This document shows, in pieces, positions 14,749 through 24,490 of a DNA stretch of 64,000 bases. Position 1 is the first letter of the stretch; each line of letters starts with the position of its first letter. Under the pieces are notes generated by a model. That model did no database searches. It saw nothing but the letters and a program-made list of their open reading frames with translations, and was not told where the DNA came from. The stretch spans positions 4,836,001 through 4,900,000 of the forward strand of contig NZ_CP150274.1 in NCBI RefSeq assembly GCF_037977055.1, written 5' to 3'. The position numbers and the translations under genes were made by a program. The stretch comes from Paenibacillus sp. FSL K6-1096. GTDB taxonomy: Bacteria > Bacillota > Bacilli > Paenibacillales > Paenibacillaceae.

Positions 14749-15633
14749 ATGAAAAAGGTAAAGAAGGTAATTATTCCAGCGGCCGGGCTAGGCACACGTT
14801 TCCTTCCGGCGACCAAGGCGATGCCGAAGGAAATGCTGCCGATTATCAACAAACCGACGATCCAGTACATCGTGGAGGAGGCCATTGCCTCCGGAATTGA
14901 AGACATCATCATTGTTACCGGTAAGGGGAAGCGGGCGATTGAGGATCATTTCGACAACGCTTTTGAACTGGAGTCCCGGCTGCTGGAGGACGGCAAGCTG
15001 GAGCTGCTGAAGGAAGTACAGCGGTCGTCCAAGGTTGAGATTCACTACATCCGGCAAAAAGAACCCAAAGGTCTCGGCCACGCGGTATGGTGCGCAAGAC
15101 GGTTCATCGGCGATGAGCCCTTCGGCGTCATGCTCGGCGACGATATTGTCACCGGCAAGGTTCCGTGCCTGAAGCAGCTGATTGAACAGTATGAAGAGAC
15201 CCAGAATTCGGTCATCGGTGTACAGGAAATCCCGGATGAATTCACGAACCGCTACGGGATTATCGAGCCGGACCTGCAGGATGGACAACTCTACCGGGTC
15301 AACAACTTCGTTGAGAAGCCGGCCCTGGGCACAGCGCCTTCCAATCTGGCGATCATGGGACGTTACGTATTCACGCCGAAGATCTTCAAGTACCTGGATC
15401 TTCAGGAGAAGGGAGCCGGCGGCGAGATTCAGCTTACGGATGCCATCCAGAAGCTGAACCAGAGCGAGCGCGTATACGCCTATAATTTTGACGGTACAAG
15501 ATATGATGTCGGCGAGCGGCTGGGTTACATTTTGACCACACTGGAATTTGCCCTGGAGAGCGAGGATCTACGCTACCAGGTGATGGATGCAATGGCGGAA
15601 TGGCTGAACAAGGCGGGCCAGGCCACACACTAA
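14749..15633 (+). CDS. galU: UTP-glucose-1-phosphate uridylyltransferase
   Basis: 294 residues making UDP-glucose from glucose-1-phosphate and UTP. The nucleotidyltransferase signature AAGLGTRFLPATKAMPKEM is near residue 10; EKPALG, GEIQLTDAI and the final GTRYDVGERLGY segment are typical of GalU/GtaB. ATG chosen over a GTG one codon upstream because GGGAGG is eight bases before the ATG. Within the EPS cluster it supplies UDP-glucose, and through the UDP-glucose dehydrogenase downstream, UDP-glucuronate. A housekeeping copy may exist elsewhere. Confidence 0.95.
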   Translation: MKKVKKVIIPAAGLGTRFLPATKAMPKEMLPIINKPTIQYIVEEAIASGIEDIIIVTGKGKRAIEDHFDNAFELESRLLEDGKLELLKEVQRSSKVEIHYIRQKEPKGLGHAVWCARRFIGDEPFGVMLGDDIVTGKVPCLKQLIEQYEETQNSVIGVQEIPDEFTNRYGIIEPDLQDGQLYRVNNFVEKPALGTAPSNLAIMGRYVFTPKIFKYLDLQEKGAGGEIQLTDAIQKLNQSERVYAYNFDGTRYDVGERLGYILTTLEFALESEDLRYQVMDAMAEWLNKAGQATH

Positions 15634-15721
15634 GCGGCTGAGCCGTTACTCCCTGGAGGGACGCCTGAAATCACGAAGCACTACTGCATACACCTTTAAG
15701 GAGAAATGAGGAGAGATGAGC

Positions 15722-16408
15722 ATGCAAAAACTGCCGGAAGACTACGAGGCCGTCCTGCCGAAACTTTACATGCTACATGCCAATGAAGGAAGCAAGGGGA
15801 TGGAATCCTACCTGGTGTTGAAGCGGATGATAGACATTCTGTTCTCCGTTCTTGGCCTTCTTGTCCTGCTGCCGCTGTTCGCACTGGTGGCTGTCCTGAT
15901 TAAGCTGGAGGACCCGAAGGGCAAGGTGTTCTTCCGCCAGATGCGGGTCGGCAAGGATGAGAAGCTGTTCCCCATGTACAAGTTCAGATCGATGGTCTCC
16001 AATGCGGAAGAATTGAAGGCGAATCTGATGGCGTATAACGAGGTCAGCGGAGCGATGTTCAAAATCAAGAATGATCCCCGCATCACCCGGATCGGAAGAT
16101 TCCTGCGCAAGACCAGCATCGATGAACTGCCCCAGCTCTGGAACGTGCTGATGGGCCATATGAGTCTCGTCGGTCCCCGTCCCCCGCTCGTTGAAGAGGT
16201 GGCGCAGTATACAGAGTATGACAAGCAGCGCCTGATGGTGACTCCGGGCTGCACCGGCTACTGGCAGGTGAATGCCAGAAACAGCGTTGGCTTCGACGAG
16301 ATGGTGCAGCTGGATCTGACCTATATCCATATGCGCAGCACGATGCTCGATCTGAAGATCATTGTCAAGACGGCTCTGATGCTGCTGGGCTCCAAGAATG
16401 CTTATTAA
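15722..16408 (+). CDS. EPS-initiating sugar phosphate transferase (bacterial sugar transferase family)
   Basis: About 228 residues. One N-terminal membrane segment (~28-52) anchors a cytoplasmic catalytic domain with the family motifs FFRQMRVGKDEKLFPMYKF, FLRKTSIDELPQLWN and SLVGPRPPL, and CTGYWQVNARNS. Such enzymes move a hexose-1-phosphate from a UDP-sugar to undecaprenyl phosphate and start the repeat unit. It is the short form, without the extra N-terminal membrane domain of WbaP. Given galU next door, glucose-1-phosphate is a likely donor moiety, but galactose cannot be excluded. An ATG two codons earlier is nearly fused to the GAGGAGAG site, so the second ATG is preferred. Confidence 0.88.
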   Translation: MQKLPEDYEAVLPKLYMLHANEGSKGMESYLVLKRMIDILFSVLGLLVLLPLFALVAVLIKLEDPKGKVFFRQMRVGKDEKLFPMYKFRSMVSNAEELKANLMAYNEVSGAMFKIKNDPRITRIGRFLRKTSIDELPQLWNVLMGHMSLVGPRPPLVEEVAQYTEYDKQRLMVTPGCTGYWQVNARNSVGFDEMVQLDLTYIHMRSTMLDLKIIVKTALMLLGSKNAY

Positions 16409-16432
16409 ATATCTGGAAATTGGGTGATGCCG

Positions 16433-17368
16433 ATGTTTGTACACGGAGATGTACCTGAGATTTCCATTATCATTTGCACCTACAACCGCTCGGCGCTGCT
16501 GCTCAAGACACTGCATTCCCTGCTGCCGCTGGAGAATTTGCATCAAGCCGAGATCATCGTGGTCGATAACCGGTCTACCGATGAGACGGCAGCCCTGGTC
16601 AACGGGTTCATTGATACCCATGGTGCCGATATGGATATCCGTTATCTGCTGGAGCCGGTTCAAGGGCTCTCGGCAGCCCGCAATACAGGGATTCTGGCTT
16701 CCAAATCACAGCTCATCGCGTTCCTGGATGATGATGCGATTCCTTGCCGGACCTGGATTACGACCATCGTAAGCACCTTCGCGGAGAAGCCGGAGGTCAT
16801 GGCGATGGGCGGCAAGATTGCTCCGATCTTCGAGAGCACGCGGCCGGACTGGCTGATCAAGCCGTTCGAGCTTCCGTACACGATTGTCGATCTCGGTGGC
16901 CGGATCAGGGAGTATCCGAAGCGGCTTCATCCGTGCGGAGCCAATATGGCGATGCGCAAGCCGGTGTTCGATATCAGCCTGTTCCCGCTGGAGCTGGGCC
17001 GCAAGGGCGATTCGCTCCTCTCGGGCGAGGAGACCTGGCTGTTCGACCAGATACAGCAGGAGGGGCACTCCATCCTCTATCATCCGGAGATGAAGGTGGA
17101 TCATTTCGTTCCGCAGAGCCGGCTGACTGAGGACTGGATCATGAAGCGGTATTACAGCCAGGGCATCTCGAATGCTATGAAAAGCGAAGGCATGAAGGAT
17201 CACCTGGTGCTGCTCTGCAAGACAGGCGCCAAAATCGTATATATCCTGGCAGATTCCGCCCTGTCCCGGAGCAAGGGAAGGAAGCTGCTGAACCGGTGCC
17301 GGCTGGAGAGCATCCGCGGGACGCTCCATATGATCTGGAACCGGAAGAGGGAATCCGCAGCAGGGTGA
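16433..17368 (+). CDS. Glycosyltransferase family 2
   Basis: About 312 residues of GT-A fold. The N-terminus reads ISIIICTYNRS; nucleotide-sugar binding VVDNRSTDET is near residue 50 and the metal-binding DDD is in FLDDDAIP (~100). A C-terminal region with GEETWLFDQI supplies the catalytic base of inverting GT2 enzymes. No membrane segment is evident. It would add one sugar to the lipid-linked EPS repeat unit; the sugar cannot be told from sequence. The start is uncertain between ATGs at 16427 and 16433; GGGTGAT favours the latter. Confidence 0.85.
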   Translation: MFVHGDVPEISIIICTYNRSALLLKTLHSLLPLENLHQAEIIVVDNRSTDETAALVNGFIDTHGADMDIRYLLEPVQGLSAARNTGILASKSQLIAFLDDDAIPCRTWITTIVSTFAEKPEVMAMGGKIAPIFESTRPDWLIKPFELPYTIVDLGGRIREYPKRLHPCGANMAMRKPVFDISLFPLELGRKGDSLLSGEETWLFDQIQQEGHSILYHPEMKVDHFVPQSRLTEDWIMKRYYSQGISNAMKSEGMKDHLVLLCKTGAKIVYILADSALSRSKGRKLLNRCRLESIRGTLHMIWNRKRESAAG

Positions 17369-17383
17369 GAGGGAGGACGCGCG

Positions 17384-18730
17384 ATGACTAATTTTGAGTG
17401 GGGCTCCAAAATAAATAGCTTGCCGTACGGAATGCTCTATCTCGCAGCTGCGCTGTTCCTCGGAACAGCGGTCATCTTCCAGCCGGTCATCGCGGTAGCC
17501 GCCGTATTCTTCATTCTGCTGCTGGTTGCCTCCCTGTCGCGTCCTGAGCTGATCAGCTATTTCGTTCTGCTGACAACGGCGGTATCGATCAACTTCCTAT
17601 ACAGCGGCAGCATGTTTGGCATTGAGATTCTCTCGCTCTACAAGCTGGTGATTCTGATGCTGCTCGTGCCGTGCATCCTGGTCAATGGTCTGAGGTTCCG
17701 GCTCAGCCCGCCCTTATGGGCGATGCTGGCCCTGGTCTTCATCACCTTCACCTTCTCGATCTGGCTGCCGGAGATGAGCGCCTCGATTGCGGTCAAAGCC
17801 TTCATTGGGCTGTCGCTGCCGTTCGTGCTGCTGCTGATCAACTGGAAGAAGGAGATTGCCGACAAGCAGATCCGGCTGATCGCTCTGCTGCCGCTGGTCA
17901 GCATCCTGCTGGGTGTGCTGCTGCAGGCTGCGAATCTGCATCCGATGCTGGCCGTCGAATTCACAGGCGCCGTACGGGTGCAGGGAGCGAACATTCCGCC
18001 CCATCTGGCGATGCTGGCCTTCATCGGGGTCGCCATTTCATTCATTGAAATCAAGCGCAGCCCGCAGCATACCCGGTACTACTACATTCTGCTGGGCCTG
18101 AACTTCGTGATTCTGGTGGTGACCGGAACACGGGGGCCGGTGCTGGCGCTGGTGCCGATGCTGCTCTACTACTTCTACGATATCTCACGGGCCTTCCTGA
18201 AGGGGAAGAAGCGGTATCTGATTCCGCTGCTGGGCTCGCTGCTGATCGTGACCTCGGCGGTGTATCTGCAGCTCGACAATATCAAGAAGCGGTCCTTTGA
18301 ACGGACGACCGAGACGGGCATTGACCTGTCGGGGCGGGCGGAGGCCTGGGAGTACTTCCTGAACAAGGCGGCGGATTCACCGCTTGCGGGACGGGGGCTG
18401 GGCTCCGTAACAGTAGCCAATGACGGTACGCTGTACGGCGGCTTCGTCGTCCCGCACAACGAATATATCCGCTTCTATTACGATGGGGGATACATCGGCG
18501 CCGCGCTGCTTCTATTGTCCCTGTTCACTGTGTTTCTTCTGGTATACCGGGTGCTTCCGCCGGCGGTCAAACCTTATTATCTGTATATGATTGCAGCTTT
18601 TCTGATCTATTCTTTCACGGATAACACGCTGTCGACGGTCCAATTCATCATTCCGTTCTGCTGGTATCTGAATTGCCTGTACCGGTCTTCACAGCTGGCC
18701 GATTCCCCACAAAAAGAAGTGATACGATGA
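17384..18730 (+). CDS. O-antigen ligase/polymerase-like membrane protein (Wzy candidate 1)
   Basis: 448 residues with about eleven transmembrane helices and a large extracytoplasmic loop at ~310-365 carrying TGIDLSGRAEAWEYF and SPLAGRGLGSV, the pattern of the Wzy_C/O-antigen ligase superfamily. In a Wzx/Wzy EPS system this would polymerise flipped repeat units. A second protein of the same superfamily is encoded two genes on, so which one is the polymerase is open. RBS GGGAGGA precedes the ATG; its stop overlaps the next start (ATGA). Confidence 0.82.
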   Translation: MTNFEWGSKINSLPYGMLYLAAALFLGTAVIFQPVIAVAAVFFILLLVASLSRPELISYFVLLTTAVSINFLYSGSMFGIEILSLYKLVILMLLVPCILVNGLRFRLSPPLWAMLALVFITFTFSIWLPEMSASIAVKAFIGLSLPFVLLLINWKKEIADKQIRLIALLPLVSILLGVLLQAANLHPMLAVEFTGAVRVQGANIPPHLAMLAFIGVAISFIEIKRSPQHTRYYYILLGLNFVILVVTGTRGPVLALVPMLLYYFYDISRAFLKGKKRYLIPLLGSLLIVTSAVYLQLDNIKKRSFERTTETGIDLSGRAEAWEYFLNKAADSPLAGRGLGSVTVANDGTLYGGFVVPHNEYIRFYYDGGYIGAALLLLSLFTVFLLVYRVLPPAVKPYYLYMIAAFLIYSFTDNTLSTVQFIIPFCWYLNCLYRSSQLADSPQKEVIR

Positions 18731-19500
18731 ACCAAGTGAACATGTTCGATGTCAATTTCGATAACTATGATTTCATGGACCTGCTTGATTACATCGACAG
18801 AACCATTCAGGAGCGGAGCCAATCCTACATCCTGACCTGCAATGTCGATCATGTGATCAAGCTCCGCAAGGACAAAGAGTTTCAGGAAGTGTATTCCGAA
18901 GCGGGCGCTGTGGTGGCCGACGGGATGCCGCTGATCTGGGCGTCCAAGATGCTCGGCAAGCCGCTGAAGCAGAAGGTGTCCGGCGCGGATCTGTTCAGCC
19001 GTCTGGGCCACGCCTTCCAGCAGAGGCAGTACCGTCTGTTCTTCCTCGGCTCGGCCGAAGGCGTAGCGGAGCAGGCGACGAAGAATCTGAAGGCCGCCTA
19101 CCCGGACATCAATGTGGTTGGCTGCTATTCTCCCTCTTACGGCTTCGAGCACAACGAGGAGGAGAACCGGCAGATCATCCACATGCTGACCGAGAGCCAG
19201 CCGGACATTGTCTTCGTAGGCGTAGGTGCACCGAAGCAGGAGAAGTGGATCTACCGCCACTATACCTCCTACCAGGCACCGATCTCGATCGGTGTCGGCG
19301 CGACGTTCGATTTCCTGTCAGGCTCGGTGAAGCGGGCACCGGATTTCATGCAGCGGACCGGGATGGAGTGGCTCTGGAGACTGAGCCAGGAGCCGGGCCG
19401 CCTATGGAAAAGATACCTGGTGGACGATGCCCAGTTCCTCGTGCTGCTGCTCAAGGAGCTGCGCAAACGGGATAAGATGAAGAGCAGCCGTGCGGAGTGA
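18727..19500 (+). CDS. WecG/TagA/CpsF-family glycosyltransferase
   Basis: 257 residues starting MNQVNMFDVNFDN; the ATG overlaps the preceding stop, so translation is coupled. Family motifs: TCNVDHVIKLRKD, VVADGMPLIWASK, FFLGSAEG and VFVGVGAPKQEKW, plus GVGATFDFLSGSVKRAP. Members (GT26) transfer N-acetylmannosamine, its uronic acid, or glucose onto lipid-linked intermediates. No UDP-ManNAc epimerase gene is visible in the cluster, so the donor is uncertain. Catalysis is at the inner membrane face; no membrane helix is predicted by eye. Confidence 0.88.
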   Translation: MNQVNMFDVNFDNYDFMDLLDYIDRTIQERSQSYILTCNVDHVIKLRKDKEFQEVYSEAGAVVADGMPLIWASKMLGKPLKQKVSGADLFSRLGHAFQQRQYRLFFLGSAEGVAEQATKNLKAAYPDINVVGCYSPSYGFEHNEEENRQIIHMLTESQPDIVFVGVGAPKQEKWIYRHYTSYQAPISIGVGATFDFLSGSVKRAPDFMQRTGMEWLWRLSQEPGRLWKRYLVDDAQFLVLLLKELRKRDKMKSSRAE

Positions 19501-19528
19501 GCGAAGCGGCGAAAGACGGGAGGCGGGG

Positions 19529-21028
19529 ATGAAGATGTTGAGCAGAGATGAGAATAGTCTGAATCTTCCATCGGGTGCGGCTGTGAGGTCAGCCGCAGGG
19601 ATGGCCATAATCTGTGCCTCGGCACTTCTCCTGCCGCTTGCGATCGGCTTCGCCAGCGCAAAGCTGAGCTCCTCGAACAGCCTGCAGGGCGTGATCCTGG
19701 CAGGCATCCTTTTCCCGGCCTTTCTGCTGGCGCTGCTGAAGACGCGGCTCCTGGTCCCGTACACGCTGCTGATCTGGGCGGTGGCCCCGGAGCTGCGGCG
19801 GATCGCTGACTGGTATGAAGGGGTGTACCACTCCGTCTCCCTGCTCAGTCTGGCCCCGCTGCTGACCGGCGCGACCCTGGCGATACCGGTGCTGAGGGAG
19901 ATACACCGGGTCCGCAAATCCTCCACCCGGATTCTCCTGCTGTTCTCGGTCGCGCTGGCTTACGGCGCGATCATCGGGCTGGCGAAGAACGGCATCGGCT
20001 CGGTCTACGATCTGGCGAATTATATCGTGCCGCTGCTCCTGATCCCGTTCTTCGCGGTTACGAAGTTTGGGCCGAAGGATATCGACCGGCTGTTGTACGC
20101 TTTTGCCAATATTGCTGTGCTGGTCGCCATCTACGGAATTGTGCAGTACCTGACCGTTCCCCCCTGGGATGCCTTCTGGATGAACCACGCGGATATGATG
20201 TCGATCGGTACGCCGTACCCTCTGGAAATCCGGGTCTTCTCTACCCTGAACTCGCCGGGGCCGGCGGCTACCTTCCTGGTCTTCGCACTGGTGCCGATGA
20301 TTCTGGAGCCGAGGTGGCGCGGGACGCTGCGGTGGATCGGCGTGATGCTCGTAGTGGTCTGCCTGCTGACTACGCTGGTCCGCTCGGCTTGGCTGGTGCT
20401 GCTGGTCATGCTGCTGGTCTACATCGCTTCCTCACCGTCCAGAGGCAAGTGGAAATCACTGCTTCAGCTGGTGTTCGTGGCGGCGGCGCTGTTCTGGGTC
20501 GTTCCGAAGCTGCCGGGAGCCGAAGGGCTGGTGGCCCGGGTGGAGACGCTCTCCGATGTGCAGGAGGATCACTCCTACAATGAACGCCTCACCCTCTGGA
20601 CCAATATGCTGCCGATGGTGGCCAGCAATCCGGTGGGCCAGGGCATCGGCAGCGTAGGACAGGGCACGAAGCTCGGCAACGGCGGGGAGCTGGGCGAGTA
20701 CGGGAACATGGATAACGGAGTCATCGCTCTGCTGCTGACCTTCGGTATCCTTGGCGCATTGTTCTTCTTCGGGGCGCTCGGCGTAGTCGTCAAAGAGATT
20801 GGCGCCAGAGTCTTGCGGAAGAATGAGCTGCAGCCCTATGCCAGACTTGCACTGGCGGCCTGGATGGGGGCGGTGGCCAGCCTGGTCTCGGATAACGGCT
20901 TCCCCGGACTGAAGGGGTATCTGGTCTGGATGCTGATCGGGCTTGGCCTTAGCGCCGCAGAGTTAACACAGAGCAGAAAGAAGGGAATGCCTCATGCAGC
21001 AGTCAAGCGCCAAGTCACTTCCCGCTAA
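19529..21028 (+). CDS. O-antigen ligase/polymerase-like membrane protein (Wzy candidate 2)
   Basis: About 499 residues. Around twelve hydrophobic helices, with a central Wzy_C-type loop (~340-400) containing HSYNERLTLWTNMLPMVASN and GQGIGSVGQ. The start is set by GGGAGG five bases before the ATG; a GTG 13 codons earlier lies inside the end of the previous gene. The presence of two such proteins in one EPS cluster suggests either polymerase plus a ligase-like transferase, or two polymers. It overlaps the flippase gene by 35 bp. Confidence 0.8.
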   Translation: MKMLSRDENSLNLPSGAAVRSAAGMAIICASALLLPLAIGFASAKLSSSNSLQGVILAGILFPAFLLALLKTRLLVPYTLLIWAVAPELRRIADWYEGVYHSVSLLSLAPLLTGATLAIPVLREIHRVRKSSTRILLLFSVALAYGAIIGLAKNGIGSVYDLANYIVPLLLIPFFAVTKFGPKDIDRLLYAFANIAVLVAIYGIVQYLTVPPWDAFWMNHADMMSIGTPYPLEIRVFSTLNSPGPAATFLVFALVPMILEPRWRGTLRWIGVMLVVVCLLTTLVRSAWLVLLVMLLVYIASSPSRGKWKSLLQLVFVAAALFWVVPKLPGAEGLVARVETLSDVQEDHSYNERLTLWTNMLPMVASNPVGQGIGSVGQGTKLGNGGELGEYGNMDNGVIALLLTFGILGALFFFGALGVVVKEIGARVLRKNELQPYARLALAAWMGAVASLVSDNGFPGLKGYLVWMLIGLGLSAAELTQSRKKGMPHAAVKRQVTSR

Positions 21029-22367
21029 CCGGGTCTGGTCGACCTTCCGGCGGTTCACGAAGAGCAAGGACAACAGCTCGGCTGCCGTCAAAACCATGTT
21101 CGTCAGCGTGCTGATCCTGCTGGTCAATATGCTGACCGGCGTGCTGACCGCCCGCTATCTCGGCCCGTCAGGCCGCGGGGAGCAGACAGCGATGGTGAAC
21201 TGGTCGCAATTCCTGGCCTTCAGCATGAGCTTCGGGATTCCCTCGGCGCTGATCTACAATGCCAAACGGAACCCGCAGGATGCCGGCGTGCTGTACCGGA
21301 TCGCGCTATTGATCGGGCTTGCCTTCGGAACCCTGGCCATGGTGGTCGGCATTCTCGTCTTGCCTTACTGGCTGAAGTCGTTCAGCCATGAGGTGGTGGT
21401 GTTCGCCCAGTGGTCGATGATTCTCTGCCCGCTGATCGTCATCTCGCAGATCAACAATGCCGCCTTCCAGTTCAGAGGCGATTACCGGACCTTCAACTGG
21501 ACCCGTTATCTGGTGCCTATGCTCACACTGGCGGCCATCGGCCTGCTGATCCTGACCGGATACATGAATCCGTACACGACCGCGCTGGCTTATCTGGTGC
21601 CCTCGGTTCCGATATTCATCGGCATGACCATCCTGCTGCAGCGGACCTACAGGGTGAAGCTGAGAGAAGCGGTGCTCAATTTCAAGAGATTATTCACCTA
21701 CGGTCTCGGCTCCTACGGGAACGACCTGCTCGGACAGTTCTCGGTGTACATAGACCAGATCATCATTGCCGGATTGCTGAGACCGGCAGATCTGGGGCTC
21801 TATGCGGTTGCGGTCAGCCTGTCGCGCATGGTCAACTTCTTCGCCAATTCGATCACGGTGGTCCTTTTCCCGAAGGCCTCCGAGCTGTCGAAGGACGAAG
21901 CGGTGGCCCTGACGTTCAAGGCTTTCCGGATCAGTACCACTTGTACTCTGCTTGGCGCAGTATTCCTGATGCTGGCCGCGCCTCTGGTGATCCCGCTGCT
22001 CTACGGCAGGGAGTTCAACACCGCGCTGACCGTGTTCCGCCTGCTGCTGCTTGAGGTTACCATCAGCGGCGGCACGCTGATTCTGGCCCAGGTGTTCATG
22101 GCGCTCGGCAAGCCGAAGTTCGTCTCGATCCTGCAGGGCGTCGGCCTGATCCTGGTGATCCCGCTGCTGTTCCTGCTGGTGCCGAAGTTCGGGCTGTTCG
22201 GAGCCGGGGCGGCTATGCTGTCATCAGCGGTGCTGCGGTTCCTGTTCATTATTCTGAATATCAGATACAACCTGAAGGTCAAGCTTCCGCGGCTGCTCAT
22301 TAACGGCCAGGACCTTCAGTGGCTGAAGACGACGATGAATTCGTACATTCGCAAGAAGCCTGTGTAG
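20994..22367 (+). CDS. Polysaccharide flippase (Wzx/MOP superfamily)
   Basis: 457 residues with about fourteen transmembrane helices; the segment after the N-terminal basic stretch reads VSVLILLVNMLTGVLTARYL and GPSGRGEQTAM, typical of Wzx-like and MurJ-related exporters. It moves undecaprenyl-linked repeat units across the membrane for polymerisation by Wzy. Start overlaps the end of the preceding Wzy-like gene, AAGGGA lying eight bases upstream. Downstream, 82 bp separate it from the next glycosyltransferase. Confidence 0.88.
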   Translation: MQQSSAKSLPANRVWSTFRRFTKSKDNSSAAVKTMFVSVLILLVNMLTGVLTARYLGPSGRGEQTAMVNWSQFLAFSMSFGIPSALIYNAKRNPQDAGVLYRIALLIGLAFGTLAMVVGILVLPYWLKSFSHEVVVFAQWSMILCPLIVISQINNAAFQFRGDYRTFNWTRYLVPMLTLAAIGLLILTGYMNPYTTALAYLVPSVPIFIGMTILLQRTYRVKLREAVLNFKRLFTYGLGSYGNDLLGQFSVYIDQIIIAGLLRPADLGLYAVAVSLSRMVNFFANSITVVLFPKASELSKDEAVALTFKAFRISTTCTLLGAVFLMLAAPLVIPLLYGREFNTALTVFRLLLLEVTISGGTLILAQVFMALGKPKFVSILQGVGLILVIPLLFLLVPKFGLFGAGAAMLSSAVLRFLFIILNIRYNLKVKLPRLLINGQDLQWLKTTMNSYIRKKPV

Positions 22368-22449
22368 GCAGTTAAGTAACTAGCTGATTCAGCGAGCCGG
22401 GAACATGAGGCGAGCGACGAATACTGGACTGTTAAAAGGAGGATACCTC

Positions 22450-23310
22450 ATGGATTCACTGACAAATGTGCTTGGCGGCCGGGGCAGCTACCCGATCTCG
22501 GCAGTCATCATCGCCCAGGACGACGAAGTCCGGATAGCCAAGGCCATTCAGTCTTGCAGGTTATTCGCCGATGAGGTGGTTGTCATCGACGGAGGGAGCA
22601 CAGACGGAACGGTACAGCTGTCCGAGAGCCTGGGGTGCCGGGTGTTCGTCAACCCATGGCCCGGATATGCCAAACAAAGGGAATTCGGAGTGGCGCACGC
22701 GGTCCATGACTGGGTCTTCCTGATCGATACGGACGAGGTGGTCAGCGATGAGCTGGCCCGCGACATTCTGGAGCGCAAGCCGGGACTGACGGATGCCACC
22801 GTGGCCTTCTCGCTGTACCGGATCGGGGATTTCCTGGGCAAGTGGCTGGACAAGGGCGAATATCTGGTGCGGCTGTATAACCGCAAGGAATACAGCATCC
22901 GCAACTCGCTGGTGCATGAGATCCCGGAGGTGGCCGAGGAGCGCACCGTGAAGCTGAACGGCACGCTGTGGCATCAAGGCTTCCGCAGCATCAACGACCA
23001 TGTAGCCCGGTTCAACAAATATACCGATCTGGAAGCGGAGACCGCCTTCGCCAGCGGCAAGCCGTTCAAGCTGAGCCGGCTGCTGCTGCGTCCGCCGGCG
23101 CGCTTCGTGCAGAAGTACTTCCTGCACGGCCTGTTCAAGAAAGGCATCTCGGGATTCGCCGTATCCGTATTCTGGGTGATGTATGAATTCATGGTCGGCT
23201 TCAAGCATTACGAATTGCACAGCGCAGGCAAGCTGGCCCGGCATAACGAAGCGGGCCAGGCCGAGAAGAAGAAGAAGAGCAAGGGGGAGAGAAGCTATGT
23301 CGTACAATGA
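22450..23310 (+). CDS. Glycosyltransferase family 2 (WaaE/KdtX-like)
   Basis: About 286 residues. The ATG follows AAAAGGAGGATACCTC. The GT-A core shows ISAVIIAQDDEVRIAKAIQS, VVVIDGGSTDGT and the DxD in FLIDTDEVV (~95). The C-terminal half with YLVRLYNRKEYSIRNSLVHE resembles the glucosyl/heptosyltransferases that extend lipopolysaccharide cores and the related Gram-positive EPS enzymes. Overlaps the next start by 14 bp. Substrate unknown. Confidence 0.85.
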   Translation: MDSLTNVLGGRGSYPISAVIIAQDDEVRIAKAIQSCRLFADEVVVIDGGSTDGTVQLSESLGCRVFVNPWPGYAKQREFGVAHAVHDWVFLIDTDEVVSDELARDILERKPGLTDATVAFSLYRIGDFLGKWLDKGEYLVRLYNRKEYSIRNSLVHEIPEVAEERTVKLNGTLWHQGFRSINDHVARFNKYTDLEAETAFASGKPFKLSRLLLRPPARFVQKYFLHGLFKKGISGFAVSVFWVMYEFMVGFKHYELHSAGKLARHNEAGQAEKKKKSKGERSYVVQ

Positions 23311-24490
23311 CGGGTTGAACATTATGACGACCGGCCTCAGCTGGCCTTCGTTACAGCCCGGCGGGCTGAACACGTACTTCAAATCTGTATGCGAGCAGCT
23401 CTCCATGCGCAACCGGGTGCATGCCCTGATCTGCAGCCAAGAGACACCGGAGACCCCGAAGGAGCTGATCATCCACAACGCCGGGGATCCGAAGGAGACC
23501 ATCTGGAAGCGCAAGGAGGCCTTCCAGCGCAAGGCGGCAGCCCTGATGGGCGAGGGCAGCGGCAGGATTGATATCCTCTATACCCACTTTGCCCCATACG
23601 GCATCGGACCGGCCATCGAGGCGAAGAAGCGGGGCATCCCGGTAATCATGACCTTCCACGGCCCCTGGAACGAAGAGATGAAGATCGAGGGCCAGGGCAT
23701 CAAGCACAGAGTCAAGACAACGATTGCCAAATCGATTGAACATAAAGCCTACAAGCTGGCGGACAAATTCATCGTGCTGAGCGATTATTTCCGCAACATG
23801 CTGCACGAGCTGCACGGAGTGCCGCTGCACAAGATCATCGTCATTCCGGGGGCAGCCAACATCGAGCGATTCACCCCGGCCCCGAACCGGCTGGCTATCC
23901 GCCGGACGCTGAACCTCCCGGAAGGCGCCACCACGGTGCTGACCGTCCGGCGGCTGATGAACCGGATGGGCCTCCTGCAGCTCCTGGAAGCCTGGAGACA
24001 GGTGTCCGAACGGTTCCCGAACGCGATTCTGCTGATCGGGGGCAAGGGCCCGCTGCGCGGAGAGCTGGAGGAGCGGATCGCCGATTACGGGCTGGGCAAC
24101 AAGGTCCGGCTGCTCGGCTACATTCCCGATCATGAGCTGGCCTCCTACTATCAGGCGGCGGACATGTTCGTGGTTCCGTCCCAGGCGCTGGAAGGCTTCG
24201 GCCTGATCACGGTCGAGGCGCTGTCCTCCGGGCTTCCGGTGATGGCGACTCCGGTCGGCGGCAACAAGGAGATTCTGCAGGGCTTCCGCCCGGAGCTGCT
24301 GTTCAAGAGCGCGGCCAGCGAAGATATGGCGGAAGGCATGATTCATATGCTGGGCAACCGCAAGCTGCTGCCGAGCCGGGAGGAATGCCGGAATCATGTG
24401 CTGGAGAAGTACACCTGGCAGCATGTAGGCGATCAGGTAGAGTCGGTATTCCTTGATACTCTGGGAAAGGATGTGGCAGCAGGATGCTGA
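23297..24490 (+). CDS. Glycosyltransferase family 4
   Basis: 397 residues of GT-B fold. N-terminal acceptor domain begins NIMTTGLSWPSLQPGGLNTY; the nucleotide-binding domain has NRMGLLQLLEAW and LLIGGKGPLRGELE, and the donor-binding E-x7-E is in PSQALEGFGLITVEALSSG. Retaining transfer from UDP-, GDP- or similar sugars at the cytoplasmic face. The start is within the end of the previous gene, 10 bases after AAGGGGG. First of three consecutive GT4 genes in the EPS cluster. Confidence 0.88.
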   Translation: MSYNDGLNIMTTGLSWPSLQPGGLNTYFKSVCEQLSMRNRVHALICSQETPETPKELIIHNAGDPKETIWKRKEAFQRKAAALMGEGSGRIDILYTHFAPYGIGPAIEAKKRGIPVIMTFHGPWNEEMKIEGQGIKHRVKTTIAKSIEHKAYKLADKFIVLSDYFRNMLHELHGVPLHKIIVIPGAANIERFTPAPNRLAIRRTLNLPEGATTVLTVRRLMNRMGLLQLLEAWRQVSERFPNAILLIGGKGPLRGELEERIADYGLGNKVRLLGYIPDHELASYYQAADMFVVPSQALEGFGLITVEALSSGLPVMATPVGGNKEILQGFRPELLFKSAASEDMAEGMIHMLGNRKLLPSREECRNHVLEKYTWQHVGDQVESVFLDTLGKDVAAGC

